A stretch of 5,868 nt of DNA from an uncultured Subdoligranulum sp. (GCF_937890665.1 NZ_CALADU010000083.1:1-5868); one strand, 5' to 3'. Positions 1 through 5,868 are shown, counted from the stretch's first letter. A program made the numbers and translations. The notes: a model not told the origin generated them from the letters alone.

Positions 1-1428
1 CCCGCCGGGGCACCGGCGGACTGCCGTTACGAGGTCTGCGCCGGGGGGCGCTTTCCGGTGACGGTGCCCCACACCCACTGCACCCTGACGGGACTTGCCC
101 CCTCTACCGAATACACCCTGGAAGTCTGGCTGGATGGCCAGTCCCTGGGAACCAGCCGGGCCTCCACCGAACCACGGCTGCCCCGGCTGGATGCGCGGGA
201 TTTCGGCGCTGTGGGGGACGGCAAGACCCTGAACACCAAGGCCCTTCAGGCGGCCATCGACGCCTGCGGCCGGAATATGGAAGTCTACCTTCCGGCCGGG
301 GTCTTTCTCACCGGCGCCCTGCGGTTGCACAGTGATATGGCGCTCTATCTGGAGGAGGGGGCGGTGCTGCAGGGCAGCCGGGACCCCGACGACTACACCC
401 CGCGGATCTGGTCCCGGTTCGAGGGTATCGAGCAGGAGTGTTACCAGAGCCTGCTGAACCTGGGCTGCCTCTGCCACAAGGACGGGCCCAGCTGCCGCCA
501 TGTGCGTATCTATGGCCATGGCACCATCCGGGGCGGCGGCCGCGCTTTGGCCCTGGCCACCATAGAAAGGGAACGGCAGCAGCTGCAGGCGTACCTGGAA
601 AAGAACGCCGCCCTGGTGGCCAGCTGCGAGAACGAAAACACCATCCCCGGCCGGGTGCGAGGACGGCTCATCAACCTGAGCAACTGCGCCGACGTGCGCA
701 TCTCCGGCCTGACCCTGGAGGACGGCCCCTGCTGGAACGTCCATATGATCTACTGCCAGGACATCGTCACCGACCACTGCACCTTCCGCTCGGAGGGCGT
801 GTGGAACGGCGACGGCTGGGACCCCGATTCCAGCCAGCGCTGCACGCTGTTCGCCTGCCGGTTCGCCACCGGGGACGACATGGTGGCCATCAAGTCTGGC
901 AAAAACCCCGAGGGCAACCGCATCGGCCGCCCCGCCCGGGACATCCGCATCTTTGACTGCACCAGCGAGCTGGGCCACGGCATCGCCATCGGCAGCGAGA
1001 TGAGCGGCGGCGTGGAGGGGGTACAGATCTGGGACTGCGACATCGACAACTCCGCCTACGGCATCGAGATCAAGGGCACGCCCCAGCGGGGCGGCTATGT
1101 GCGGGACATCACCGTGCGGGACTGCCGGGTGCCCCGGGTGCTGATCCACGCCGTGCCTTACAACAACGACGGCGTCCCTGCCCCCCACCCGCCGGAATTT
1201 TCCGGTTTTTCCTTCTCCGGGCTGACCCTGACGGGCCGCGCCCTGGTGGACGGGGCCTGGCAGACGGTGCGCCCGGTGGAGGTGGAGGGCTTCGACGAGC
1301 CCGGCTACGAGGTGCGCGATGTACAGTTCCAGGACTGCACCCTGCCCCAAACCGGCCCCGGGCCGCTGCTGCGCCGCTGCCGCTGCGTGACCTTCGTCCC
1401 GCAGCCGGGGAAGGAGGCCGCAGAATGA
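1..1428 (+). CDS. GH28 polygalacturonase-like glycosidase, 5' end missing
   Basis: The reading frame is open from base 1 and gives 475 residues to the TGA at 1426; the true start lies upstream, so the GTG at 58 is not a credible start. Residues about 10-57 look like the end of an Fn3-like module (TLTGLAPSTEYTLEV). From about residue 64 (DARDFGAVGDGK) a parallel beta-helix of the pectin-lyase fold begins. GH28 hallmarks are visible in order, in window numbering: N269-G-D271-G (the NTD-type motif), G291-D292-D293, and G325-H326-G327, so the acidic catalytic set and the histidine are present. The fourth motif, normally RIK, reads E356-I-K358. Family members hydrolyse alpha-1,4-galacturonosyl links in pectin; an N-terminal Fn3 module is known from exo-acting bacterial GH28 enzymes. 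Exo action on oligogalacturonides is inferred; rhamnogalacturonan or xylogalacturonan hydrolysis is also possible. Whether it is secreted cannot be judged without the N-terminus. It overlaps the esterase gene by 4 bases, so the two are probably translationally coupled. Confidence 0.93.
   Translation, partial: PAGAPADCRYEVCAGGRFPVTVPHTHCTLTGLAPSTEYTLEVWLDGQSLGTSRASTEPRLPRLDARDFGAVGDGKTLNTKALQAAIDACGRNMEVYLPAGVFLTGALRLHSDMALYLEEGAVLQGSRDPDDYTPRIWSRFEGIEQECYQSLLNLGCLCHKDGPSCRHVRIYGHGTIRGGGRALALATIERERQQLQAYLEKNAALVASCENENTIPGRVRGRLINLSNCADVRISGLTLEDGPCWNVHMIYCQDIVTDHCTFRSEGVWNGDGWDPDSSQRCTLFACRFATGDDMVAIKSGKNPEGNRIGRPARDIRIFDCTSELGHGIAIGSEMSGGVEGVQIWDCDIDNSAYGIEIKGTPQRGGYVRDITVRDCRVPRVLIHAVPYNNDGVPAPHPPEFSGFSFSGLTLTGRALVDGAWQTVRPVEVEGFDEPGYEVRDVQFQDCTLPQTGPGPLLRRCRCVTFVPQPGKEAAE
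1411..1417 (+). promoter_or_regulatory. Ribosome binding site of the esterase gene
   Basis: AAGGAGG lies inside the last codons of the GH28 gene, 7 bases before the ATG at 1425. It decides the start: the ATGATG pair allows 1425 or 1428, both in the same frame, and 1425 has the better spacing and overlaps the upstream TGA as ATGA. Confidence 0.85.
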
Positions 1429-2531
1429 TGCAGGCTATCTCCCCGCTGGACCCGCGCATCCTGCGCCACGGGCGCACGCTGGAACGGCGGCCGCTGCCGC
1501 TGTTCTGGGCGGCCTCCGGCGTAGAGCTGGAGACCTGCGCCCGTTCCCTGACCTTTGTGCTGCGGGCGGACTTTTCCACCCGGGAGCCCTGGGTGCGGGT
1601 GGAGGTGGACGGCGCCACCGTGCTGCGCCAACCCCTGGAACGGGGCCGAAACCGGGTGACCGTCTGGCGGGATATGCCCGCCGGCAGCTGGCACAGGGTG
1701 CAGCTGTTCAAGGAGACCCAGCCCATGGCGCGGGACCCGCGCTCCCTGCTGACGCTGGACACGATCCTCTGCGAGGGGACGCTGCGCGCCGTACCGCTCC
1801 GCCCTTACAAAATTGAGGTGATCGGCGACAGTATCTCCAGCGGGGAGGGGCTGGCGGGCGGGTCCGGACTGCACGGCGCCCTTTCCATGGTCTTTTCCAC
1901 CCAGGGCCTTTATGCGGTGCGGACGGCCCGGGATCTGAACGCGGACCTGCGCATCCTGTCCCAGAATGGCTGGGGGCTGTGCACCGGGTGGGACAACGAC
2001 CGCACCAAGGCGATGCCGCTGTACTACGACGCCGTCTGCGGGCTGCTGCCCGACGCCGGGACGGAAGCCCTGGGCGCCCGGGAGCCCCAGGACTTTTCTT
2101 CCTGGCAGCCCGACATCGTGGTGGTCCATCTGGGCAACAACGATGCCTCCGCTCTGCGGTCCGCCCCCTGGAAGGACGGTTTTGCCCTGCGTGCCGGGCC
2201 CGACGGTCTGCCCGACGCCCCCTCCGCCGCCTGTTTTACCGCCGCCGGAACTACCTTTTTGCAGCATCTGCACCAGTGCGTTCCCCGGGCGCGTCTGGTC
2301 TGGTGCTACGGCACCTCCACCCGGGTGATGGAGCCCTGCATCCGGGAGGCCATCCGGCAGTACGGCCAGCTTACCGGCGACACCGCCCTCTACGTCCCGC
2401 TGCCCGCCGTACCCCCAAGCCAGCGGGCCGCCGACGACCACCCCGGCCCCGCCGCCCATACCGCCATGGCCCGGACCCTGACCGAAGCCCTGCGGCCCCT
2501 TCTTCCGACGGTCCCCAGGGAAGTAACCTAG
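1425..2531 (+). CDS. SGNH/GDSL-type acetylesterase, CE2-like, cytoplasmic
   Basis: This encodes 368 residues. Residues about 1-120 form a beta-rich region like the N-terminal jelly-roll of carbohydrate esterase family 2, ending near LFKETQ (94-99). The SGNH hydrolase domain follows. Block I is IEVIGDSISSGEG with nucleophile Ser136. Block II is NGWG (Gly182). Block III is GNND (Gly237, Asn239). The final block is DDHP with catalytic His339 and Asp337 two residues before it. CE2 enzymes remove acetyl groups from plant polysaccharides or oligosaccharides. The length fits the family. No signal peptide or membrane segment is seen, so it probably acts in the cytoplasm on imported oligosaccharides; many characterised CE2 enzymes are secreted. 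Adjacency to GH28 suggests acetylated galacturonan or rhamnogalacturonan fragments as substrate (inference). Translation is probably coupled to the GH28 gene. The product could be annotated more broadly as a GDSL lipase/esterase; the SGNH assignment is firm and the CE2 assignment is likely. Confidence 0.92.
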   Translation: MMQAISPLDPRILRHGRTLERRPLPLFWAASGVELETCARSLTFVLRADFSTREPWVRVEVDGATVLRQPLERGRNRVTVWRDMPAGSWHRVQLFKETQPMARDPRSLLTLDTILCEGTLRAVPLRPYKIEVIGDSISSGEGLAGGSGLHGALSMVFSTQGLYAVRTARDLNADLRILSQNGWGLCTGWDNDRTKAMPLYYDAVCGLLPDAGTEALGAREPQDFSSWQPDIVVVHLGNNDASALRSAPWKDGFALRAGPDGLPDAPSAACFTAAGTTFLQHLHQCVPRARLVWCYGTSTRVMEPCIREAIRQYGQLTGDTALYVPLPAVPPSQRAADDHPGPAAHTAMARTLTEALRPLLPTVPREVT

Positions 2532-2600
2532 GGTAACATCGCATAATTCTGGTGCGCGGCACGACGGCCAGGGCACGTCAGATGCCAAGAGAAAAGCGCA

Positions 2601-2621
2601 GGGAATACTGGATGTATACCC
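2601..2621 (+). promoter_or_regulatory. Inverted repeat / possible hairpin or operator
   Basis: GGGAATAC (2601-2608) and GTATACCC (2614-2621) pair over 7 of 8 positions, with one A-A mismatch and a TGGAT loop. As RNA this is a short hairpin. As DNA it is a near-palindrome that could be bound by a dimeric regulator. There is no T run after it, so it is not a terminator. A smaller CGAG/CTCG stem follows at 2621-2634. Confidence 0.35.
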
Positions 2622-2642
2622 GAGCATTTTCTCGACGCAGAT

Positions 2643-2701
2643 GGCGTGCAATGGACAGTGTGACGTGTACCAAACCGCCAGGTGTGAACTGTGCGGTGTT
2701 G
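2643..2701 (+). promoter_or_regulatory. Two stem-loops sharing a GUGUGA loop, before the RBS
   Basis: Hairpin A: TGGACA (2652-2657) pairs with TGT-a-CCA (2666-2672) around loop GTGTGACG, with a possible outer clamp GGCG (2643-2646)/CGCC (2676-2679). Hairpin B: CAAACCGC plus CAG (2671-2681) pairs with CTG-t-GCGGT-g-TTG (2689-2701), making 11 pairs with two single-base bulges around loop GTGTGAA. Both loops open with GTGTGA, and the repeated units start 24 bases apart. The outer clamp of A and the stem of B use the same bases (2676-2679) and cannot form together; the core hairpins nearly can. A cis-acting RNA control element for the downstream gene is inferred. A pair of direct-repeat operator sites in DNA is an alternative reading. 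Confidence 0.4.
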
Positions 2702-2718
2702 CCTTAGATCACAAATAC

Positions 2719-2725
2719 AAAGGAG
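2719..2725 (+). promoter_or_regulatory. Ribosome binding site of the 618-residue protein
   Basis: AAAGGAG lies 7 bases before the ATG at 2733. It excludes the earlier in-frame ATG at 2691, which has no such site and would add 14 residues with no family-like character. CCTT at 2702-2705 could pair with AAGG at 2720-2723, a weak possibility for masking the site. Confidence 0.85.
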
Positions 2726-2732
2726 TGTGTAT

Positions 2733-4589
2733 ATGGAATCGAAATTCATCCTCAATCTGATCCACCGCCCGGAGATGGTGCCGGAGTACGCCGAAAAGGT
2801 CACCGGCCAGGGCAAGGAGGAGGATCTGGGACGCAAGACCCTGCTGACCGAAAGCCTGGATATCTTCAAGACCCAGCAGGCCATCGCCCACAAGAACGGG
2901 CTGAAGACCACCATCCAGATGACCTACGCCAGCCTGTTCAACGACGAGGCGGTGGCCCTGGCCAAACACGACCATGAGGTGTATGGCGATGAGATCGGCT
3001 CCACGCTGCTGGGCCTTTCCTGCGAGGAGTTCCGCAAAAAGTACCGCACCAAGGATTTCTGCATCTGGATGTTCGATCTGGAGACCAAGAAGCAGATCGT
3101 AGACGATGTGTTCGGCAAATTCTATGACCGGTTCGGCTTCTACCCCGCCTCCACCGGCAGCTACTATATGGACGCCCCGCTGATCAACTACATCAAGGAA
3201 AAGTACCCCACAATCCAATGCGCCGTGGCCACCTGCTGGGAGGAAGGCCCCAAAGCCTACCACACCTGCAACAACAGCTGGTACACCCTGTTCGACGGCG
3301 GCCCCTGGGCCCCCTGGATCCCCTCCAGGGCCAACACCCACGCCCCTGCCGCCAACGAGGCGGAGGACAGCGGCATCGTGGCCATCCCCCATCTGTCCCG
3401 GGATCTGATCGCCTGCTACGACGGCAACGGTTCTAACTTCGGCACCCATCCCCAGAATGTGCTGCGGGGGATGATCTATGACACCAAGACCTGGGAGTTC
3501 CCCTACCTGTACAACCTGATCGACCAGTACCGCTACCAGGAAAAGTTCAACGACGGCTACGCCTACAACATGATGTTCGTAGGCCCGGGCTGGATGAACA
3601 AAATGGGCCGGTGGGAAGCCCCCTACGAGCTGCTGCTCCACTCCTACGAGGAGGGCTGCGCCTACTATGGCAAGCTGAAACAGGAGGGCAAGCTCACCGA
3701 TATGACCATGAGCGAGTTTGCCGGGTTCTACCGCCAGACCCATGGCTACACCACCCCCGAGTGTGCGCTCTGGCGGGACATCCTCTACGGGTCGGACAAG
3801 CAGCTGTTCTGGTATTGCGACCCCTTTATGCGGGCCTGCGTCAACATGGACCAGGGCGGTGCCATTGTGGACCTGCGCCCTTACGCTGCCAAACTGGAAT
3901 GGCCGGTGGGTATCGGCACACCCCACGTGCAGGACTGCTCCTACCCCTTCCTGATCCAGGAAAAATACCGTGCCGGATACTTCACTCACTATGCGGGGGA
4001 GGGCACCGTCCGCTCGGCCAAGTTACGCCACAACGGTGAGGAGGTGGACCTCTGCCTTTGCCGCACCCACGCCCATTTCCGTGCGGAAACGCTGGAAAAC
4101 GGTCGGACTGCCCGTAAACTGATCCTGGACCCGGTGGAGATCCGCTTTTCTGACTGCTCCCTCACGCTGCAGACAGTACTCACCTTTGTGGAAGGGGAGA
4201 GCGACATCCGCATCGACCGCCGCATCCTGGAGATGAGCGACCCCGACGCGGAGATCGAAATCGACGAGTACATGGTGGCCTGCTACGGCACCACCGAATA
4301 CCCCGAGGATATGACGGGCATCCGCCTGTACGCCGACAAGGACGGCGACAACCATGAGCTGGACTACTCCTACCTCTGCCGGGAGTGCGTGGTTCCCGGG
4401 GCTGAGCAGGTCCGGGCGGTGGTACCGCCCATCCGCACCGTCGTCTCGATGACGGCAAGCGGCCGCGATGCCGCCGGTTATTACAAGGAGGGCTACGCAT
4501 TCAGCCCCATGTTCACCCTTGGGTACAAGGGCACCATCAAAGAGAAGGAGGCATTCACCACATGGCTCAAGCTGGCAAGGGAAGACTGA
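2733..4589 (+). CDS. Uncharacterised 618-residue protein, possible carbohydrate-active barrel enzyme
   Basis: The family is not recognised with certainty. The first 300 or so residues alternate predicted strands and helices in the manner of a (beta/alpha) barrel of the polysaccharide-deacetylase / GH38-GH57 type. They contain H79-D-H81-E82 with G85-D86-E87 close by, a Cys- and aromatic-rich stretch at 163-198 (including DGGPWAPWIP), and H203 and H220. These are candidate metal or catalytic residues. The region from about residue 375 is beta-rich (repeated VDL, IRI, IEI strands) and looks like a C-terminal beta-sandwich. It may correspond to the DUF3863/DUF3864 pair of Pfam domains, but this is from memory and untested. 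No signal peptide or membrane segment is visible, so it is probably cytoplasmic. Clear codon bias and a good ribosome binding site support it as a real gene. Its position beside GH28 and CE2-like genes suggests a role in degrading imported plant oligosaccharides (inference). Its 3' end overlaps the zinc-ribbon gene by 28 bases. Confidence 0.88.
   Translation: MESKFILNLIHRPEMVPEYAEKVTGQGKEEDLGRKTLLTESLDIFKTQQAIAHKNGLKTTIQMTYASLFNDEAVALAKHDHEVYGDEIGSTLLGLSCEEFRKKYRTKDFCIWMFDLETKKQIVDDVFGKFYDRFGFYPASTGSYYMDAPLINYIKEKYPTIQCAVATCWEEGPKAYHTCNNSWYTLFDGGPWAPWIPSRANTHAPAANEAEDSGIVAIPHLSRDLIACYDGNGSNFGTHPQNVLRGMIYDTKTWEFPYLYNLIDQYRYQEKFNDGYAYNMMFVGPGWMNKMGRWEAPYELLLHSYEEGCAYYGKLKQEGKLTDMTMSEFAGFYRQTHGYTTPECALWRDILYGSDKQLFWYCDPFMRACVNMDQGGAIVDLRPYAAKLEWPVGIGTPHVQDCSYPFLIQEKYRAGYFTHYAGEGTVRSAKLRHNGEEVDLCLCRTHAHFRAETLENGRTARKLILDPVEIRFSDCSLTLQTVLTFVEGESDIRIDRRILEMSDPDAEIEIDEYMVACYGTTEYPEDMTGIRLYADKDGDNHELDYSYLCRECVVPGAEQVRAVVPPIRTVVSMTASGRDAAGYYKEGYAFSPMFTLGYKGTIKEKEAFTTWLKLARED
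4545..4551 (+). promoter_or_regulatory. Ribosome binding site of the zinc-ribbon gene
   Basis: AAGGAGG sits inside the upstream coding sequence, 10 bases before the ATG at 4562. The spacing is slightly long but usable. It supports a 28-base overlap start and hence coupled translation. Confidence 0.75.
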
Positions 4590-4792
4590 ACTACCGCTGC
4601 CCCTCCTGCTTTATGCGGGATCTGGACATCGACATGTTCTACGACGAGGACAAGAAGGAATACTACTGCATCCGCTGCCAATACACTGGCACCGAGGAGG
4701 ATGTGCTGGCCAAAAACGAACTGGTACGGTTCCGCTACCGCTTTATGCACAAGCGGTTCTGCATGGATGAATTCGAGACCTTCAACGGGTGA
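4562..4792 (+). CDS. Small zinc-ribbon protein, 76 residues, function unknown
   Basis: Two CxxC knuckles (C13-P-S-C16 and C36-I-R-C39), 19 residues apart, form a typical four-cysteine zinc ribbon. A fifth cysteine, C67, lies near the end. Between the knuckles is an acidic segment (DLDIDMFYDEDKKE); after them comes a basic, aromatic tail (RFRYRFMHKRF, 56-66) that could bind nucleic acid. There is no signal peptide. The start lies within the preceding gene in another frame and has its own strong ribosome binding site, so the two are likely cotranscribed and coupled. Known small zinc ribbons act in transcription, translation or as metal-binding adaptors; nothing here selects among these. The spaced CxxC pairs make chance coding unlikely despite the short length. 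Confidence 0.85.
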   Translation: MAQAGKGRLNYRCPSCFMRDLDIDMFYDEDKKEYYCIRCQYTGTEEDVLAKNELVRFRYRFMHKRFCMDEFETFNG

Positions 4793-4825
4793 AAAAACAG
4801 CTCAACAGAAAGAGAGAGCCGAGGA

Positions 4826-5868
4826 ATGAAAAAAGCACTGAGCCTGCTGATGGCGGCGCTGTTCCTGGTCCTCTGCCTGCCGGTAACGGCATTGGCAGAG
4901 GGGGAAAACCCGCCAGGCGCGATTTACGGCAACTATGACAAGGAAGCGACGGCCTACATCTGGCAGTTTGGCGAGATGGCTGCGGGGGAAAGCCCCACCG
5001 CTGTCTCCTACAGCGATGCGTATGCTTCCATCCGGGCGGGGTTGGCTGCAGGGGACAGCATCTCCTCCGGCGGCATCGCCTTTACCGGTGCCGGCTGCCT
5101 GGAACCCGACGACACCAAGGGCTTTGCCAGCGCCGCCGAAAGCGGACGCTATCTGCTGGTCCGCCCGGCGGTAAGCGGTACACTGGAGATCTGCGTCCGG
5201 TTTGACAAAGCTTCCAACAACCGCAAATGCCGGATCTATTACCAGGATCTTGGGGAATTGGATTCGGTGGAGGCTGCTGCCGACCTGAGCGGCCTGAACA
5301 AAAACGGGACCGAAATAGGCACAGCCACCGCTTCGGACCCCGTTACCTGGCAGTTATCACTGACCGCCGGCCATGTATACGGCTTTGTCACATACAATGA
5401 TTCCCCGGCGCAGATCACCGACCTGCGGCTGCTCACCATCGAGGTGCCGGGTGGTCCCGGCGGAGGCGGAGAAGAAGGCGGTTCGGGCAGCGGTGAAACG
5501 CCGGCCCCTGCCGGCGATGCAGTGACCGGCGCCTGGGATGACAGCCATACCGCCTATCGCTGGACTTTTGGTGAGACTACCGCCGTGGAAACTTCGGCCA
5601 TCTATGACGCCGCTCCCTCCGGGGAAAATGCCCCCGCCTTGCGTCTTGGCATGGCGGCCGGCGATCACACCGATGCCAGCGGGCTTCACCTTGCCGGCTA
5701 CGGCGTCAGTGATGATGGCATAACAGCAGCTTCCACCGGACGGTATCTGCTGGTCAAGCCAGCGCAGAACGGCACCATCCAGATGTCGCTCTCCGCCACA
5801 CTCAGTGGCGGAAAACCCAAAGCCCGCATCTACACGGCGGATCTGGGCGAAGTGGAACTGGCAGCCGC
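4826..5868 (+). CDS. Secreted multi-module protein, 3' end missing
   Basis: The frame is open from ATG 4826 to the right edge (347 codons plus two bases, no stop). Residues 1-24 are a classic signal peptide: MKK, a hydrophobic core, and a likely cleavage after ALA at 24. The cysteine at 17 is not in a lipobox. Residues about 36-207 form one beta-rich module and 236 onward a second copy, joined by a Gly/Glu/Ser/Pro linker (208-230). No catalytic domain is reached, so the function is open. The modules may bind carbohydrate or mediate surface contact, and an enzyme domain such as a pectate lyase or esterase may follow beyond the edge (inference). The start is 33 bases after the zinc-ribbon stop with no terminator between, so cotranscription is likely. 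The GAGGA touching the ATG is too close to serve as a ribosome binding site; the AAAGAGAGAG run at 4809-4818 is a weak but better-spaced candidate. Confidence 0.88.
   Translation, partial: MKKALSLLMAALFLVLCLPVTALAEGENPPGAIYGNYDKEATAYIWQFGEMAAGESPTAVSYSDAYASIRAGLAAGDSISSGGIAFTGAGCLEPDDTKGFASAAESGRYLLVRPAVSGTLEICVRFDKASNNRKCRIYYQDLGELDSVEAAADLSGLNKNGTEIGTATASDPVTWQLSLTAGHVYGFVTYNDSPAQITDLRLLTIEVPGGPGGGGEEGGSGSGETPAPAGDAVTGAWDDSHTAYRWTFGETTAVETSAIYDAAPSGENAPALRLGMAAGDHTDASGLHLAGYGVSDDGITAASTGRYLLVKPAQNGTIQMSLSATLSGGKPKARIYTADLGEVELAA
4931..5868 (+). repeat. Two tandem copies of a protein module, second one truncated
   Basis: Copy 1 spans about 4931-5446 and copy 2 begins about 5531; the intervening Gly-rich linker is 5447-5515. 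Matching blocks recur about 198-200 residues apart: AYIWQFGE (43-50) with AYRWTFGE (243-250); GRYLLVRPA (107-115) with GRYLLVKPA (305-313); RIYYQDLGE (136-144) with RIYTADLGE (334-342). An R-x-G-x-AAGD block (70-77) matches R-x-G-x-AAGD (273-280). The copies are diverged between blocks, so this is an old domain duplication and not a recent DNA repeat. The pattern of strand-forming blocks fits a beta-sandwich. Confidence 0.85.

Larger units (their letters stand above)
2532..2732 (+). other. 201-base intergenic leader with stem-loops, no clear gene
   Basis: This is the only sizeable gap between genes here. Its texture differs from the GC-rich coding flanks: more A and T, and many GTG/TGT runs. 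No Rho-independent terminator (GC stem followed by a T run) is seen after the esterase stop, and no convincing -35/-10 pair was found; CATAAT at 2542-2547 resembles a -10 box but lacks a matching -35. It contains several inverted repeats, listed separately, and ends in a good ribosome binding site. Either the operon continues through it or it carries a promoter not recognisable by eye. It is best read as the 5' leader of the 618-residue protein gene. Confidence 0.6.

Noticed and set aside
58..60. GTG as the start of the GH28 gene
   Set aside because: The frame is open and sensible upstream to base 1 and the Fn3-like module continues across this point, so it is an internal valine codon.
2542..2547. 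CATAAT as a -10 promoter box
   Set aside because: The hexamer 17 bases upstream (GGAAGT) does not resemble TTGACA, and no extended -10 is present.
2549..2571. CTGG/CCAG inverted repeat with an inner GTGC/GCAC, as a terminator for the esterase gene
   Set aside because: The stems are only 4 pairs and no T run follows, so it does not meet the form of an intrinsic terminator.
1305..2651. Long open frame of 448 codons on the - strand
   Set aside because: It lies opposite the esterase gene and the 3' end of the GH28 gene. Its translation is low-complexity, rich in Gly, Pro, Gln and His, with no domain, as expected from the complement of GC-rich coding DNA.
2641..2760. A 39-codon + strand frame with five cysteines, including a CELCG knuckle, starting at ATG 2641
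   Set aside because: There is no ribosome binding site, it runs into the start of the next gene, and only about half of its third codon positions up to the last Cys are G or C, unlike the strongly GC-ended neighbours. The cysteines are explained by the TGT/TGC-rich leader. Conservation in relatives would be needed to revive it.
2709..3989. Long open frame of 426 codons on the - strand
   Set aside because: It mirrors the 618-residue protein gene, giving a Val/Gly/Ala-rich sequence with no motifs and no plausible ribosome binding site. It is a shadow of the + strand gene.
4838..4876. Lipoprotein signal at Cys17 of the secreted protein
   Set aside because: The residues before the cysteine (LVL) do not fit a lipobox, which needs a small residue at -1, while a good signal peptidase I site (ALA) follows at 22-24.

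Overview
The window is GC-rich and compact, with every supported gene on the + strand, strong AAGGAGG-type ribosome binding sites and stop/start overlaps. Together with the protein types (family 28 glycosidase with an Fn3-like module, CE2-like esterase, secreted multi-module protein), this suggests a high-GC gut Bacillota, most likely Oscillospiraceae/Ruminococcaceae (inference; no rRNA or marker gene is present). The locus looks like part of a pectin or rhamnogalacturonan utilisation cluster.

Layout: (1) bases 1-1428 hold the 3' part of a GH28 polygalacturonase-type gene, cut by the left edge, with the tail of an Fn3-like module before a parallel beta-helix. (2) 1425-2531 encodes an SGNH/GDSL esterase resembling carbohydrate esterase family 2, overlapping the GH28 gene by 4 bases. 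(3) 2532-2732 is a 201-base gap of different base texture. It holds several possible stem-loops, two of which show the same GUGUGA loop just upstream of the next ribosome binding site. (4) 2733-4589 encodes a 618-residue protein of unknown function. It looks like a deacetylase/glycosidase-type barrel followed by a beta-rich C-terminal half. (5) 4562-4792 is a 76-residue zinc-ribbon protein whose start lies inside the end of the preceding gene. (6) 4826 to the right edge is the 5' part of a secreted protein with a signal peptide, two copies of a beta-sandwich-like module and a Gly-rich linker.

How the genes may work together (inference): the secreted protein at the right would bind or attack plant polysaccharide outside the cell. 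The GH28 enzyme and the esterase, the latter lacking a signal peptide, would trim and deacetylate imported acidic oligosaccharides. The 618-residue protein probably acts on the same kind of substrate in the cytoplasm. The zinc-ribbon protein has no evident catalytic role and could be regulatory or a passenger. The most interesting unexplained items are the 618-residue protein, the structured leader before it, the Arg-to-Glu change in a usual GH28 substrate-binding motif, and the unassigned repeated module of the secreted protein.
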